Shown piece after piece: positions 1 through 7,617 of a stretch of DNA of 35,443 bases. Under the pieces are notes generated by a model, which was not told the origin of the DNA, ran no database searches, and saw only the letters and a list, made by a program, of their open reading frames with translations. This DNA comes from an uncultured Bacteroidia bacterium (GTDB lineage: Bacteria > Bacteroidota > Bacteroidia > Bacteroidales > Prolixibacteraceae). The position numbers and the translations under genes were made by a program. Location: NCBI GenBank assembly GCA_903834845.1, contig CAILKW010000394.1, positions 1-35,443 of the forward strand, read 5' to 3'. The stretch's first letter is position 1; each line of letters begins with the position of its first letter.

Positions 1-120
1 TAACGCCACAATGATTGAGAATTGACCAAGAAGTTTCGAATACCCATACCAAGTGATAACAGAGAAAACTACACCACAAATAAGGATAAACAGAGTGTCA
101 AAAAATCTTGTGTTTTTCAT
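1..120 (-). CDS. Partial N-terminus of an unrecognised membrane protein
   Basis: A reading frame starts with ATG at 120 and stays open to the window edge, giving 40 residues. It begins MKNTRFFDTLF and continues with a hydrophobic stretch (LFILICGVVFSVITW) and a second apolar stretch at the edge, so it is probably the first one or two membrane segments of an inner-membrane protein. The family is not recognisable from this piece. It begins 7 bp after the stop of the ribbon-helix-helix gene and could be co-transcribed with it. No strong ribosome binding site is visible, as is common in Bacteroidota. A chance open frame is possible because so little is seen. Confidence 0.35.
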   Translation of the reverse strand, partial: MKNTRFFDTLFILICGVVFSVITWYGYSKLLGQFSIIVAL

Positions 121-127
121 AAAATAA

Positions 128-238
128 TTAATCAATTGCATCATTAATGTACTTGTTTCTTGGTTTCTTCATCGAAGAAAGGATCTTCTCTGTTTCTCCA
201 AAAATGGATTCGTCAATTTTCAAGGATATCGTTTTCAT
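128..238 (-). CDS. Short ribbon-helix-helix (CopG-like) antitoxin, possibly truncated
   Basis: The 36-codon frame starts MKTISLKIDESIFGETEK and ends KYINDAID before TAA. An N-terminal beta strand followed by an amphipathic helix and a second helix is the pattern of small ribbon-helix-helix DNA-binding antitoxins, which dimerise through the strand and repress their own operon. From memory, relatives continue with a further YYN-type tail, so the TAA right after AID may be a truncating mutation. No PIN or RelE-type toxin follows; the next frame is a membrane protein. It lies in a run of minus-strand toxin-antitoxin modules, which supports the call. Recognition is by pattern only. Confidence 0.5.
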   Translation of the reverse strand: MKTISLKIDESIFGETEKILSSMKKPRNKYINDAID

Positions 239-346
239 GATATTCGTATTTAATATCGCAAAGGTATTTCGTTTTAGTACATACAACTAATATGACTAAG
301 AATAATTTGCATGAAACATAATCTCTGTTTGCACCTCGACATATCA

Positions 347-910
347 TTAGAATAATACAAGTTCATACTGCGACCGCCTTGCTGATCTTGACTTAAAATT
401 TCTTTCCCTCATAATTCCTTTATATTTCGCAATACTATATCTGGCGAGGATTTAGCTATTTTTGCCAACTTTGAAGATTTTAATTTGCAGTCAAAGCCAT
501 CGAACAGTTTGATCAGTACCAAGTGTTTCCGTGCATTTAGTGAAGTGTTTTCGTGTATTTTCTAAAAACTCCGCTTTTCTCAAAATTATTCGAAGTGTAG
601 TTTCTGTTTTTAATAAAGCGGTTTATAGGCAACGAAGAAACCATTCTGTCCATTCGGTAACACCACTGCTATGCTGAACTTTCTGCAAAATACTTCACAA
701 TGATTTTTTTCCTTTCCCATTACCCCCGGGGCAATCGTCAAACCCAAAATCATACATCACTATTTTCCGAAAACACTACATTGTTATTTTCCGGTTACAA
801 ATTGACCAATGCCAGCCAAACAACCATTCTTCGGTCAATGGTTTCAGATAGTTTTGAGTCGCATCAAGGATCATTTCCACAAATGTCTTTCAGTTTGAAG
901 TTCGACTTGC
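347..910 (-). pseudogene. Fic/DUF4172-family protein, decayed remnant
   Basis: No intact frame exists, but minus-strand fragments in several frames line up in order with Fic-domain (AMPylase-type) proteins. Around 810-880 the sequence reads ATQNYLKPLTEEWLFGWH, typical of the segment before the Fic core. Around 645-670 it reads TEWFLRC. Around 430-530 it reads LFDGFDCKLKSSKLAKIAK followed by SPDIVLRNIKEL, the winged-helix tail. The end is YELVLF and a stop at 347-349. Internal stops, frameshifts and loss of the central HPFxDGNGR catalytic region show that the gene is dead. Fic proteins transfer AMP from ATP to target proteins and often act as toxins, which fits the neighbourhood. The 5' limit is approximate and abuts the zeta-like gene. 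Confidence 0.75.
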
Positions 911-920
911 CGCCTCTTCG

Positions 921-1739
921 TTATCCTTGCTTATTTTTTCTTCGTTCTCTTACTTTATCTGAATAATATTTTCTAAACCAAACAGGAATAGAAGAATGTT
1001 CCATATTGTCCCATAACTTTTTTCCCAATTTATTAATCTTAAAGTGGGCAAACATAGTGTGTCCTTCTCCTTGTCTCGAATTGTCAAAAAAATATGCCTG
1101 ATAACAATGTTGTGCAGCTTCATACATCAATTGCATGGAGCGATAGTATCTTTCTCTAATTTTTATCTCATCAACATCATGTCCTTTTTCGCCAACACGC
1201 ACAACCTTTACACGATAAACATTTATATCTGGATCTTCTGTAGAAATGAAATATAAATATACCTTATAACCTTCATTTTTTGCTTTTCTGATTATATCCA
1301 CTTTACTTTCATGGGAGAAAACAGTTTCAAAAGAAAACTTCTCCCCCTTTTCAAGTAATTTTTTCCTTAAATAATCAGCGATAATCTGAGCTATACGTTC
1401 AAAAGGAGAATCATCCTTTTCCGCGGATACATCTTTGTCTATTTTAAAGTGATTATTTTCTACAAGTAAACATTTACTAAATCTATCTAACGAGAAATTT
1501 TCATTGATTAGCCCTGAGTTACTTGCAATCCTAAGTATGTCTTCCTTTGTTGCCTGGATTTTAAAATCAATAAATTTACATCCATTTTTTTTTAGTAAAA
1601 CAGCTATATCATCAGCATTTACATAGATTCCGAAATCTAAAGTTTTACCGTCTGAAACTTTTGTTCTGGTTATGCTTTTAATGATTGAACTTTTACCTGA
1701 ACCATTTGGACCTGCAAATACTCGCATTCTCTTTGACAT
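921..1739 (-). CDS. Zeta-toxin-like P-loop kinase
   Basis: This 272-residue protein starts MSKRMRVFAGPNGSGKSS, a Walker A loop (GPNGSGKS, residues 10-17) at the extreme N-terminus as in zeta toxin/polynucleotide-kinase-like proteins. Further matches are YVNADDIA near residue 40, FSFETVFSH in the middle, and a KIRERYYRS-type segment typical of this family. Zeta toxins phosphorylate UDP-N-acetylamino sugars and block wall synthesis; many chromosomal relatives of unknown substrate share this architecture. The gene starts 2 bp after the stop of a 70-residue protein, arranged like antitoxin then toxin. The C-terminus runs into the Fic relic, so the last residues (RERRKNKQG) may be non-native. Function as a toxin is inferred. 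Confidence 0.8.
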   Translation of the reverse strand: MSKRMRVFAGPNGSGKSSIIKSITRTKVSDGKTLDFGIYVNADDIAVLLKKNGCKFIDFKIQATKEDILRIASNSGLINENFSLDRFSKCLLVENNHFKIDKDVSAEKDDSPFERIAQIIADYLRKKLLEKGEKFSFETVFSHESKVDIIRKAKNEGYKVYLYFISTEDPDINVYRVKVVRVGEKGHDVDEIKIRERYYRSMQLMYEAAQHCYQAYFFDNSRQGEGHTMFAHFKINKLGKKLWDNMEHSSIPVWFRKYYSDKVRERRKNKQG

Positions 1740-1741
1740 AT

Positions 1742-1954
1742 CTAATCAAGTAATAATTCTTGACTAATACCAGTTGAATCAATCCTCTTTATACGCTCTA
1801 CTTTACCATCTAAAAACTCTTTAACTAACCATTCATCTTTTACAACAACAACATAACCATTAACTTTAATGGCTTTATTTGCAGCAGTCTTAAACGCTTT
1901 TTCTGATCCGCGTACAACTAATCTTTTACTTATATATTCTATTCCTTTTTTCAT
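1742..1954 (-). CDS. Small protein, putative antitoxin of the zeta-like module
   Basis: The 70-residue product starts MKKGIEYISKRLVVRGSEKA and contains a VNGYVVVVKDEWLVKEF segment rich in Lys, Val and Glu. It is directly upstream of the zeta-like kinase with a 2-bp gap, so the two are almost certainly co-transcribed. Small proteins of this kind commonly precede Bacteroidota zeta-like genes and are presumed antitoxins. It does not resemble the three-helix epsilon antitoxin of Gram-positive zeta systems. No DNA-binding motif is obvious. A promoter-like box lies about 240 bp upstream in the repeat at 2045-2240. Confidence 0.6.
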   Translation of the reverse strand: MKKGIEYISKRLVVRGSEKAFKTAANKAIKVNGYVVVVKDEWLVKEFLDGKVERIKRIDSTGISQELLLD

Positions 1955-2044
1955 AGTACAAATTTACAAATAAATTGACAAAATCCCATCGTATCCCAAA
2001 AATTGCGAATACACTCATAACTCAATGTGTGTGTTTTAAGGTTG

Positions 2045-2240
2045 CCCATAACGACTGTGTAACCCCCATTATGGTGAATATTTCCAGTGCGGGCATACTC
2101 GATTGCGCAAGCTAATGCACTAATATTTAAAACAATAATATCATTTGGCATATTTATTACACTTACTCTGTCTGTTTCCATTGCCATAATTTTTACAAAT
2201 ATACTAAATGGTTGCGGTATTTTAGGGTTTTGGTTCGTTT
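2045..2240. repeat. Dispersed repeat copy A with an internal promoter-like box
   Basis: This segment recurs at 4951-5148. The block 2125-2240 matches 5033-5148 over 116 bp with 5 mismatches, and a 23-bp block at 2050-2072 matches 4958-4980 with one mismatch. The ~50 bp between them differ in sequence. On the minus strand the conserved part carries TATATTTG (2196-2203), which fits the Bacteroidota -7 box, followed within about 10 bp by ATG and a short frame starting MAMETDRVSVINMPN that is shared by both copies. The copy sits upstream of the antitoxin/zeta pair. It may be a mobile promoter or recombination element. Confidence 0.75.
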
Positions 2241-2415
2241 ACTTAGTTGCAACACTACAAAAATCCGGCATATAGAAACTTCCTATGATTGTTGCTGCCG
2301 ATATTGAAGATGGCATACCTGAAAGCAAAGTTCAGGATTTCATAAGTTTGTGTAATCAAATATCTGCAAAATTTCAAGAGTAAAAGTAAAAATAATGCTG
2401 GTATCTATTTAAATT

Positions 2416-2790
2416 TCAATTATTTAATATTATTTGCTCAATTTCAGACAACACTTTTCCCAAATCCGGTTCAACACTTTCAAGTATTTCATATTTAGTA
2501 TGTTTATGATGTGGAAAAGTTTCTATTTCTCTATGATGTTGAACATTATCATAACGAAAAAATAAATTTTTGTTTTTATCCATGTAGTGATATGAATACT
2601 TTTGCTTTGTTTTATAACCGGCATTGATAACTTCATTAAAATCCAGCTGCGAATTATCACTGAAAAATATTTCACCTTCTATTGCACCTTTTTCTTGCGT
2701 AAATGTTTGTTTACTAATGATATAATCTTCTATGATATAATTGTATTCATCAATTGTATTTTCGATTCTTTTGAAATAATTTGCGATCAT
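2416..2790 (-). CDS. TumE-like (DUF6516) toxin
   Basis: This 124-residue protein contains an LFFRYDNVQHHREI segment followed by TFPHHKHTKYEI, the conserved aromatic, Asn and His pattern I associate with the TumE/DUF6516 toxin family. The first half is predicted to be helix then beta sheet. Its ATG overlaps the stop of the upstream gene by 4 bp (ATGA), giving the usual antitoxin-toxin translational coupling. The biochemical activity of this family is not known to me, and the toxin role is inferred from the pairing. The gene appears intact. Confidence 0.65.
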   Translation of the reverse strand: MIANYFKRIENTIDEYNYIIEDYIISKQTFTQEKGAIEGEIFFSDNSQLDFNEVINAGYKTKQKYSYHYMDKNKNLFFRYDNVQHHREIETFPHHKHTKYEILESVEPDLGKVLSEIEQIILNN

Positions 2791-3020
2791 TTTAGATGCG
2801 ATAATTGTCTTTTGCTATCTGATAGTAATTCATAAATGCCAGACCACATTACGAAATCTTTATCATCACCTAACTCACCATTTTCAATTTTTTGATAAAA
2901 AACATCACTTGTCATATTGTATTTTATCTCGTACTTTGAAATAGCAAATTGCATTCGTGCGATTTCTCGCTCCAGACGACTTATATAATTTGGCTGCAAT
3001 TTTAATATCAATTGTTCCAT
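2787..3020 (-). CDS. Putative antitoxin of the TumE-like pair
   Basis: The 77-residue product starts MEQLILKLQPNYISRLEREI and has a long helical, charged N-terminal half, then a YNMTSDVFYQKIENGELGDDKDFVMW segment similar to small antitoxins whose C-terminal part wraps the toxin. It overlaps the TumE-like gene by 4 bp and precedes it, so the two form a bicistronic module. No clear helix-turn-helix is seen. On the minus strand upstream, TATCTTTA near 3045-3052 is a possible -7 box. The call rests mainly on gene order. Confidence 0.55.
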   Translation of the reverse strand: MEQLILKLQPNYISRLEREIARMQFAISKYEIKYNMTSDVFYQKIENGELGDDKDFVMWSGIYELLSDSKRQLSHLK

Positions 3021-3565
3021 TTCAATCTTACTTTAATTTTGTTGTAAAGATATGAAAATCTCAATAATCTATCAAAATTTTCTTATTCTCAAACTTTTCT
3101 TTAAGTATTAACGTTTGAGTCTTATAGCTGTAAAGAACTACGAACTAATTTCCTGTCCGCAGAAAGGAAATAATCAGCTGAGAATATTTTGACTAATGAA
3201 CCAATCCACACAGTAATCATAAAACAAAAATCTGGAAAGCAGGCTACATTGACATGGGTATTGATACCTATCTGAAGAAAACCCGCAAGATTATTACAAA
3301 CGAAAGACGCTCCATTAATGTCTCATCTTATGTATATTGCCAACAATTCACTCCAAAATTAAGGAATCTACGAAACAAAAATCGTCTAAGAAACTCGCTG
3401 ATGCATACAATAACACAAATATGCTTATAGTGGGTATAGCTGCCAAAGCTACCCGCAGTCCGGATTTTTTTTGCCTTTTTACTGCAATGTAGAGTATAAA
3501 TTTATTGCGTTCATTTTGGACGTACTCAACCCTGCTTGTGAGTAGCTGTCGTTTTTGGGCAGTAG
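3021..3565. other. Gene-free stretch, no recognisable content
   Basis: About 545 bp between the TumE-like pair and the dead HigA gene. Short open pieces occur on both strands but all are broken by stops, and none matched a family I recognise. It may be eroded coding sequence. No strong inverted repeat or terminator was found. Confidence 0.5.
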
Positions 3566-3880
3566 TTATTGTCCGAGACTGATTTTGAAATGTGGTAATT
3601 CAACTTTTAACAATACTTTTGCTTGTAAGGCATTAAATACTCTCATAAGAGTCACTATTGTAACGTTACTGGCATTATTTTCAATTCTTGAAATTTGAGC
3701 TTTTTGAACGCCAATCAGTTTCCCAAGCTCATCCTGGGTTTATTTTCGCTCCAGTCTTGTCTCTTTTATTGCTTGACCTATAAAGTCCATTTGTAATTCA
3801 TATTCAAATCTGTCGCGGCTTGGAGTGCCAATTTTACCGATAAGTTTGTCTTAAACTTCATCTAATGTAAATGTTCTCAT
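3566..3880 (-). pseudogene. higA: HigA-like XRE antitoxin with two in-frame stops
   Basis: A 104-codon frame from ATG at 3880 reads MRTFTLDEV, stop, DKLIGKIGTPSRDRFEYELQ, ... RLERK, stop, TQDELGKLIGVQKAQISRIE and on to TAA at 3566-3568. This is the layout of Bacteroidota HigA antitoxins: an N-terminal toxin-binding stretch, then an XRE helix-turn-helix (about residues 34-90). TAA codons at 3851-3853 and 3740-3742 replace positions that are usually Gln and Leu, each explained by one base change. The frame is otherwise intact, so the decay is by point mutation. Its start overlaps the end of the HigB remnant by ATGA, preserving the toxin-antitoxin order. Confidence 0.85.
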
Positions 3881-4126
3881 TTCTTTGTCTTAATAGTGAT
3901 TTCTTTGTCCTCAAAATATTGCGATCGTAATTGCTTGTAATGAAGTCCTTGATAAAGAGTTCTGAGTTCCCAAATTTCGTCCTTCAGTTATATGAATAGT
4001 TCAGAATCATGTCTTGTCTGAGCCTTACTAATATTAAAAAGGATTTTTTCGTAGTGCTTCTTCTCTATAATTACTGAGGAATTCAAAAGTATCGTCTAAG
4101 AACACAATGCCAAAGAGTTTGTCCAT
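3877..4126 (-). pseudogene. higB: HigB-like (RelE superfamily) toxin remnant, frameshifted
   Basis: From ATG at 4126 the minus strand reads MDKLFGIVFLDDTFEFLSNY and EEALRKNP. After a frameshift it reads FNISKAQTRHDSELF, a stop, then LKDEIWELRTLYQGLHYK and a tail ending KTKK with TGA overlapping the HigA start. These are the hallmark segments of HigB-type ribosome-dependent mRNA interferases. The central catalytic stretch after LYQG is shortened and the frame is broken, so no active toxin can be made. With HigA also dead, the module has been lost as a unit. Confidence 0.8.
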
Positions 4127-4208
4127 TCACCGATTTTTGATATTGCAAGTATTCACAAAATGTTTCATTATATAGAGACAAATTTATTTTGCACTTTTTT
4201 CTATGTTT

Positions 4209-4340
4209 CATAACGATGGCGGTATGGCAAGTAAGGGATTGCGGGCGATTCAATTTCAAGTTCCACAAAATGTTGAAGAGGGTTACATCCCTACGCTTAA
4301 CACTGAAACCCTTATTGGCTAAACCGCGTGTTGGTATCTG
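4209..4340. repeat. Large imperfect inverted repeat, attC-like
   Basis: The arms 4220-4240 (CGGTATGGCAAGTAAGGGA...) and 4307-4326 are roughly reverse complementary; the reverse complement of the right arm reads CGGTTTAGCCAATAAGGGTT. They enclose about 65 bp. The structure lies just after the stop of the isochorismatase-family gene, where the recombination site of a gene cassette would be. The outer edges contain ATAACGATG and CGTGTTGGTATC, which do not fit the canonical RYYYAAC/GTTRRRY cores. It could also be a complex terminator. Confidence 0.5.
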
Positions 4341-4346
4341 GCTTTT

Positions 4347-4922
4347 TTATATGTTTATTTTAGTTATTAATTCATCTGTCTTTATTACGGTAGCAAATTC
4401 TTTATGTAAACTTGCTAATGCTGTCTCATGTATTATTTCTGCTGAATATTTTTGTCCTTCTGCACCTACTTTCTCAAATGCTGCTGTTGCATCTAAAACA
4501 ACAAATGTTTCATAGCCATAATTTCCAGCCATTCGTACTGACGTTGATACACATTGGTCGGTTGTCATACCAACGATTACAAGTTTTTTAATGTTTAATC
4601 TATCAAGTTGTTGTTTCAAATCAGTTCCTATAAACGCACTGTTAACACTCTTTTTAATTATTTGTTCTCCATCTTTGGGTTGTACTATCTCTTGAAAATC
4701 ATTACCGACATTTCCTTCGGCAAATTTTGAATTTGGGTTTGTCGAACAGTGCTTGACGTGAAAAATTGGTAAGTTATTTTGTCTCCAAAAATCAAGAAGT
4801 TTCCTTGCGTTAGTCTCTGCTTCAGGATTGTTTCTGCGTCCTCCCCAGTACTCAATATCTTCATCTTCAAATCCTTTTTGTATATCAATCAGTATTAAAG
4901 CTGGTTTGTCTTGTTTTGTCAT
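4347..4922 (-). CDS. Isochorismatase-family cysteine hydrolase
   Basis: This 191-residue protein begins KPALILIDIQKGFEDEDIEYWGG, the N-terminal strand of the isochorismatase-like fold with catalytic Asp13. The other members of the triad are Lys91 in KKSVNSAF and the nucleophile Cys124 in VGMTTDQCVSTSVR, preceded by the cis-peptide region. The length is typical. Members hydrolyse small amides or isochorismate (nicotinamidase, N-carbamoylsarcosine amidase and others); the substrate here cannot be deduced. It is intact among decayed genes. A dispersed repeat with a promoter-like box lies immediately upstream and an inverted repeat immediately downstream, so the gene looks like a self-contained cassette. 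Confidence 0.9.
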   Translation of the reverse strand: MTKQDKPALILIDIQKGFEDEDIEYWGGRRNNPEAETNARKLLDFWRQNNLPIFHVKHCSTNPNSKFAEGNVGNDFQEIVQPKDGEQIIKKSVNSAFIGTDLKQQLDRLNIKKLVIVGMTTDQCVSTSVRMAGNYGYETFVVLDATAAFEKVGAEGQKYSAEIIHETALASLHKEFATVIKTDELITKINI

Positions 4923-4950
4923 ACGAATTATGTTTTTTGATTTTTATGCT

Positions 4951-5148
4951 TGCCAACAACGACTGTGTAATCCCCATTATAGTGGTTATTGCCGCTGTAT
5001 TTGTACTTATTCGTGCGAGCTAATAGGCAGTTATTTAAAACAATAATACCATTTGGCATATTTATTACACTTACTCTGTCTGTTTCCATTGCCATAATTT
5101 TTACAAATATACTAAACAGTTGCGGTATTGTCGGGTTTTGGTTCGTTT
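4951..5148. repeat. Dispersed repeat copy B with an internal promoter-like box
   Basis: This is the second copy of the repeat at 2045-2240, with 96% identity over 5033-5148. TATATTTG on the minus strand (5104-5111) and the MAMETDRVSVINMPN short frame are conserved. It ends about 10 bp before the left edge of the IS3-family remnant, so the element probably inserted next to it. Its orientation relative to the downstream minus-strand gene is the same as in copy A. Confidence 0.75.
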
Positions 5149-5158
5149 TCGTAACTAT

Positions 5159-6070
5159 AATACTCCCCAAAAATTGAACCACTGGTTAAGCTGAAAAACA
5201 TTAATTTTACCAGTATGAGCAAGAGCAGAAAAGTATTTACAGGGTCATTTAAGGCCCAAGTAGCCATTGAATCGATCAAGGAGCGGGAGACGGTTGCCAG
5301 AGTTGGCGAAACGGTTTGATTTGCACCCCAAAATGATATCCAAGTGGAAAAAGGAGTTCATTGAGCGGTCTTGTGAGATTTATGAGACCCGGCTACCAGA
5401 AGAGAATTTCGAGGCTGAAAAGCAGCTTCTGTTTGCCAAAAATAGGCCAACTTGAAATGGAGTGCGATTGGCTAAAAAAAATTTCAGAAAGGGCCGGACT
5501 ATGAACGAACTAAAAAGTTATATATCTTATAATGAGAATATAAGTATCCGAATGTAATGTGATCTGATGGATATAAACCGGAGTACTGTTTATTACAACG
5601 CCGTACCGGAAAGTGATGAAAACCATCAAATAATGAGGCTTTTGGATGAGGAATTTTTAGACCACCCCTCACATGGGGTCTTCCAAATGTAGAACTTTCT
5701 ATTTTCGCTATAACATATATTTCTATGGCTAAAGGGTCAATGTACCTCACTGCGGTCATCGATGTTTACAGCCGGTATGTCGTTGCCTGGGATGTATTCA
5801 ACAACCTGGATGCAGAAAACAGCCTGTCGGTACTAAAAAACGCGATAGCACGGCACGGCAAACCCGAAATCATAAACTCTGACCAAGGAAGCCAGTTTAC
5901 CTGCGAACTATGGACAAAATACGTTGAAAAAGATGCTAAAATCACCATAAGCATGTATGGTAGGAGAAGGGCGACCGACAACATTTTCATTGAGCGTCTC
6001 TGGCGGACGGTCAAACAAGATTATGTGTATATTCGCCTGCCCATAGATGGTACAGACCTTTACAAAATCT
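5159..6070 (+). mobile_element. IS3-family insertion sequence, decayed and right-truncated
   Basis: The left end (about 5159-5190, CCCCAAAAATTGAACCACT) resembles IS3-family termini. OrfA starts at 5215 (MSKSRKVFTGSFKAQVAIES) and needs one frameshift near 5295 to reach LAKRFDLHPKMISKWKKEF and another near 5440 to reach GQLEMECDWLKKNF. OrfB starts at 5501 (MNELKSYIS), has an in-frame TAA soon after, and has lost roughly 90 residues near 5690. The distal part (5725-6065) keeps AVIDVYSRYVVAWD, NSDQGSQF and IFIERLWRTVKQ, so two of the three catalytic acidic residues remain. The first Asp is gone (FAITYI in place of a TDITYI-type segment). The right end is missing where the element meets the glycosidase pseudogene. 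Confidence 0.88.
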
Positions 6071-7574
6071 GATGGCCTCTGCCTTGCGTGGAGATTATAT
6101 GGTCAAATTTAACGGAATTTTGTGGACTACTGATGGCGATACCCGCGCCTGGGGTGGTTCTTATTGGGGCGCAAATCAAAGTTGTTTGTATAATGCTTTG
6201 CTGGCTGCCAATAAATTTGAATTAATCAACCCAATGTTTAAAATGTATTCACGCATATATGAGTCTTGTGCCGTTTCTGCCCGTCAACAATGAGGAAGTA
6301 AAGGTATTTATATTGCTGAGACAATCGGAATTTACGGCGATCCTGAAATGCCCAATTCAATTGCTTCAGAAATGAGTGAACTGTACTTGTTAAAAAAACC
6401 GTGGGAACAAAGATCTCAGGCGTTTAAGGATTTTGCAGGAAGTAGGAACCGATGGCTGAGCCGGTGGAATTGCGGAATTGGGAATGGTGCTTTCGGTCCG
6501 GTTACTCATATTTTTTCGGGTCGGGCAAAAATCGCGTATAACTATTGGATGAATTATGAATTTACTTAGGATAAGGAATGGTTGGCAAAGTCTGCCTATC
6601 CAATGATTAAAGGGATTGCCGAGTTTTACAGAAACTTTCCCAATTTGAAGAAAGCACCAGATGGAAAGTATCACATATTTCATGTAAACGACAACGAACC
6701 GGTTTGGGATGGACATAAAACCGTAGAGGAAATATCTTCGATGATTGGAATACTTCCTGTAGCCATAAAAGCATCCGAAATTCTGAACGTTGATTCCGTT
6801 TTACGTCCACTGTGGAAAGAACTTCTGCAAAACCTCTCACCACTTCCCAGAAGCAGCGAATTTCGCGATTTAAAAGGGAAGCCTGTTACGTTTGTAAAAT
6901 CCCTTCTTCCTGCGGTTGACGGTAAAGCATCCGATTTACCTGACCTTAATACAATGCCTGTCTGGTGTTTCGATCTTGCAAATCTGGAAACAAAGTATAA
7001 AGAGATGAAGGAAATAGCAAACAACACTTTCAACGGATATCTCCCTAATGGAATTAATGAAACTATTTCTGCCGGAACTTTAACCAAGCTGGCGATAGTT
7101 GGAGCTTTGTTAAGCCGAAGTGATGACACCAGATATCGAATTCCAAACCAAATGAAAGCATTAAACAAAGTAGTATTGGGTTACCGTATGGATTGCATGG
7201 AAGGTGTTCAGGCAATGACCGCCGAACGTGTGGGCCGATCGTCCAAGGCATTGCAAAATGCACTGTGTCACAGTATCCCGTCATCTCCAGGTGAACCGAC
7301 CGTTATCCGTGTTTTCCCTGCCTGGCCCAAAACTTAGGAGGCTCAATTCAAATTTCTTTGCAGAGGAAATTTTTTGGTTTCTTCCTCCTTCCAAAATGGA
7401 GAAATTAAATATGTCCGATTAACATCGCAGGCAGGAACAGATTGCAGAATACGTAACCCCTGGGGAGAATCTGCTATTGACATCTATACGTGTAAGAACA
7501 AAATAAAAACAGTGAACGGAAATCTAATAACTTTCAAAACAAAAATTAAAGAACAGCATATTTTAATCAGATAA
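6060..7574 (+). pseudogene. GH95-like (clan GH-L type) glycoside hydrolase, 5'-truncated with three stops
   Basis: One continuous frame from about 6060 to the TAA at 7572-7574 encodes the C-terminal ~500 residues of a large (alpha/alpha)6-barrel glycosidase-like protein. It carries VKFNGILWTTDGDTRAWGG, YWGANQSCLYNALLAANKFE, LYLLKKPWEQRSQ, YPMIKGIAEFYRNFPN, VFPAWPKT and a C-terminal beta domain with DCRIRNPWGE. Three in-frame nonsense codons break it: TGA at 6291-6293 (expected Trp), TAG at 6567-6569 and TAG at 7335-7337 (expected Trp). There is no frameshift between them. The N-terminal half is replaced by the IS3 remnant, whose own 3' end is also missing, so a deletion fused the two. The exact family assignment is from memory of similar proteins. 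Confidence 0.8.
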
Positions 7575-7617
7575 GGAAATACTATTATATTTGATCTCTA
7601 AAACAAATTATTTTTAT

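Noticed and set aside
2285-2383. Plus-strand 32-codon frame starting MIVAADIEDGIPESKV
   Set aside because: It looks protein-like, but it is preceded by an in-frame stop, has no recognised family and may be the tail of a lost gene.
4209-4340. Canonical integron attC site
   Set aside because: The folded shape fits, but no RYYYAAC/GTTRRRY core pair was found and no integrase is in the window, so only an attC-like call is kept.
6291-7337. Stop-codon reassignment or readthrough in the glycosidase frame
   Set aside because: Both TGA and TAG occur, neighbouring intact genes use TGA and TAA as real stops, and the gene is truncated by an IS, so ordinary decay is simpler.
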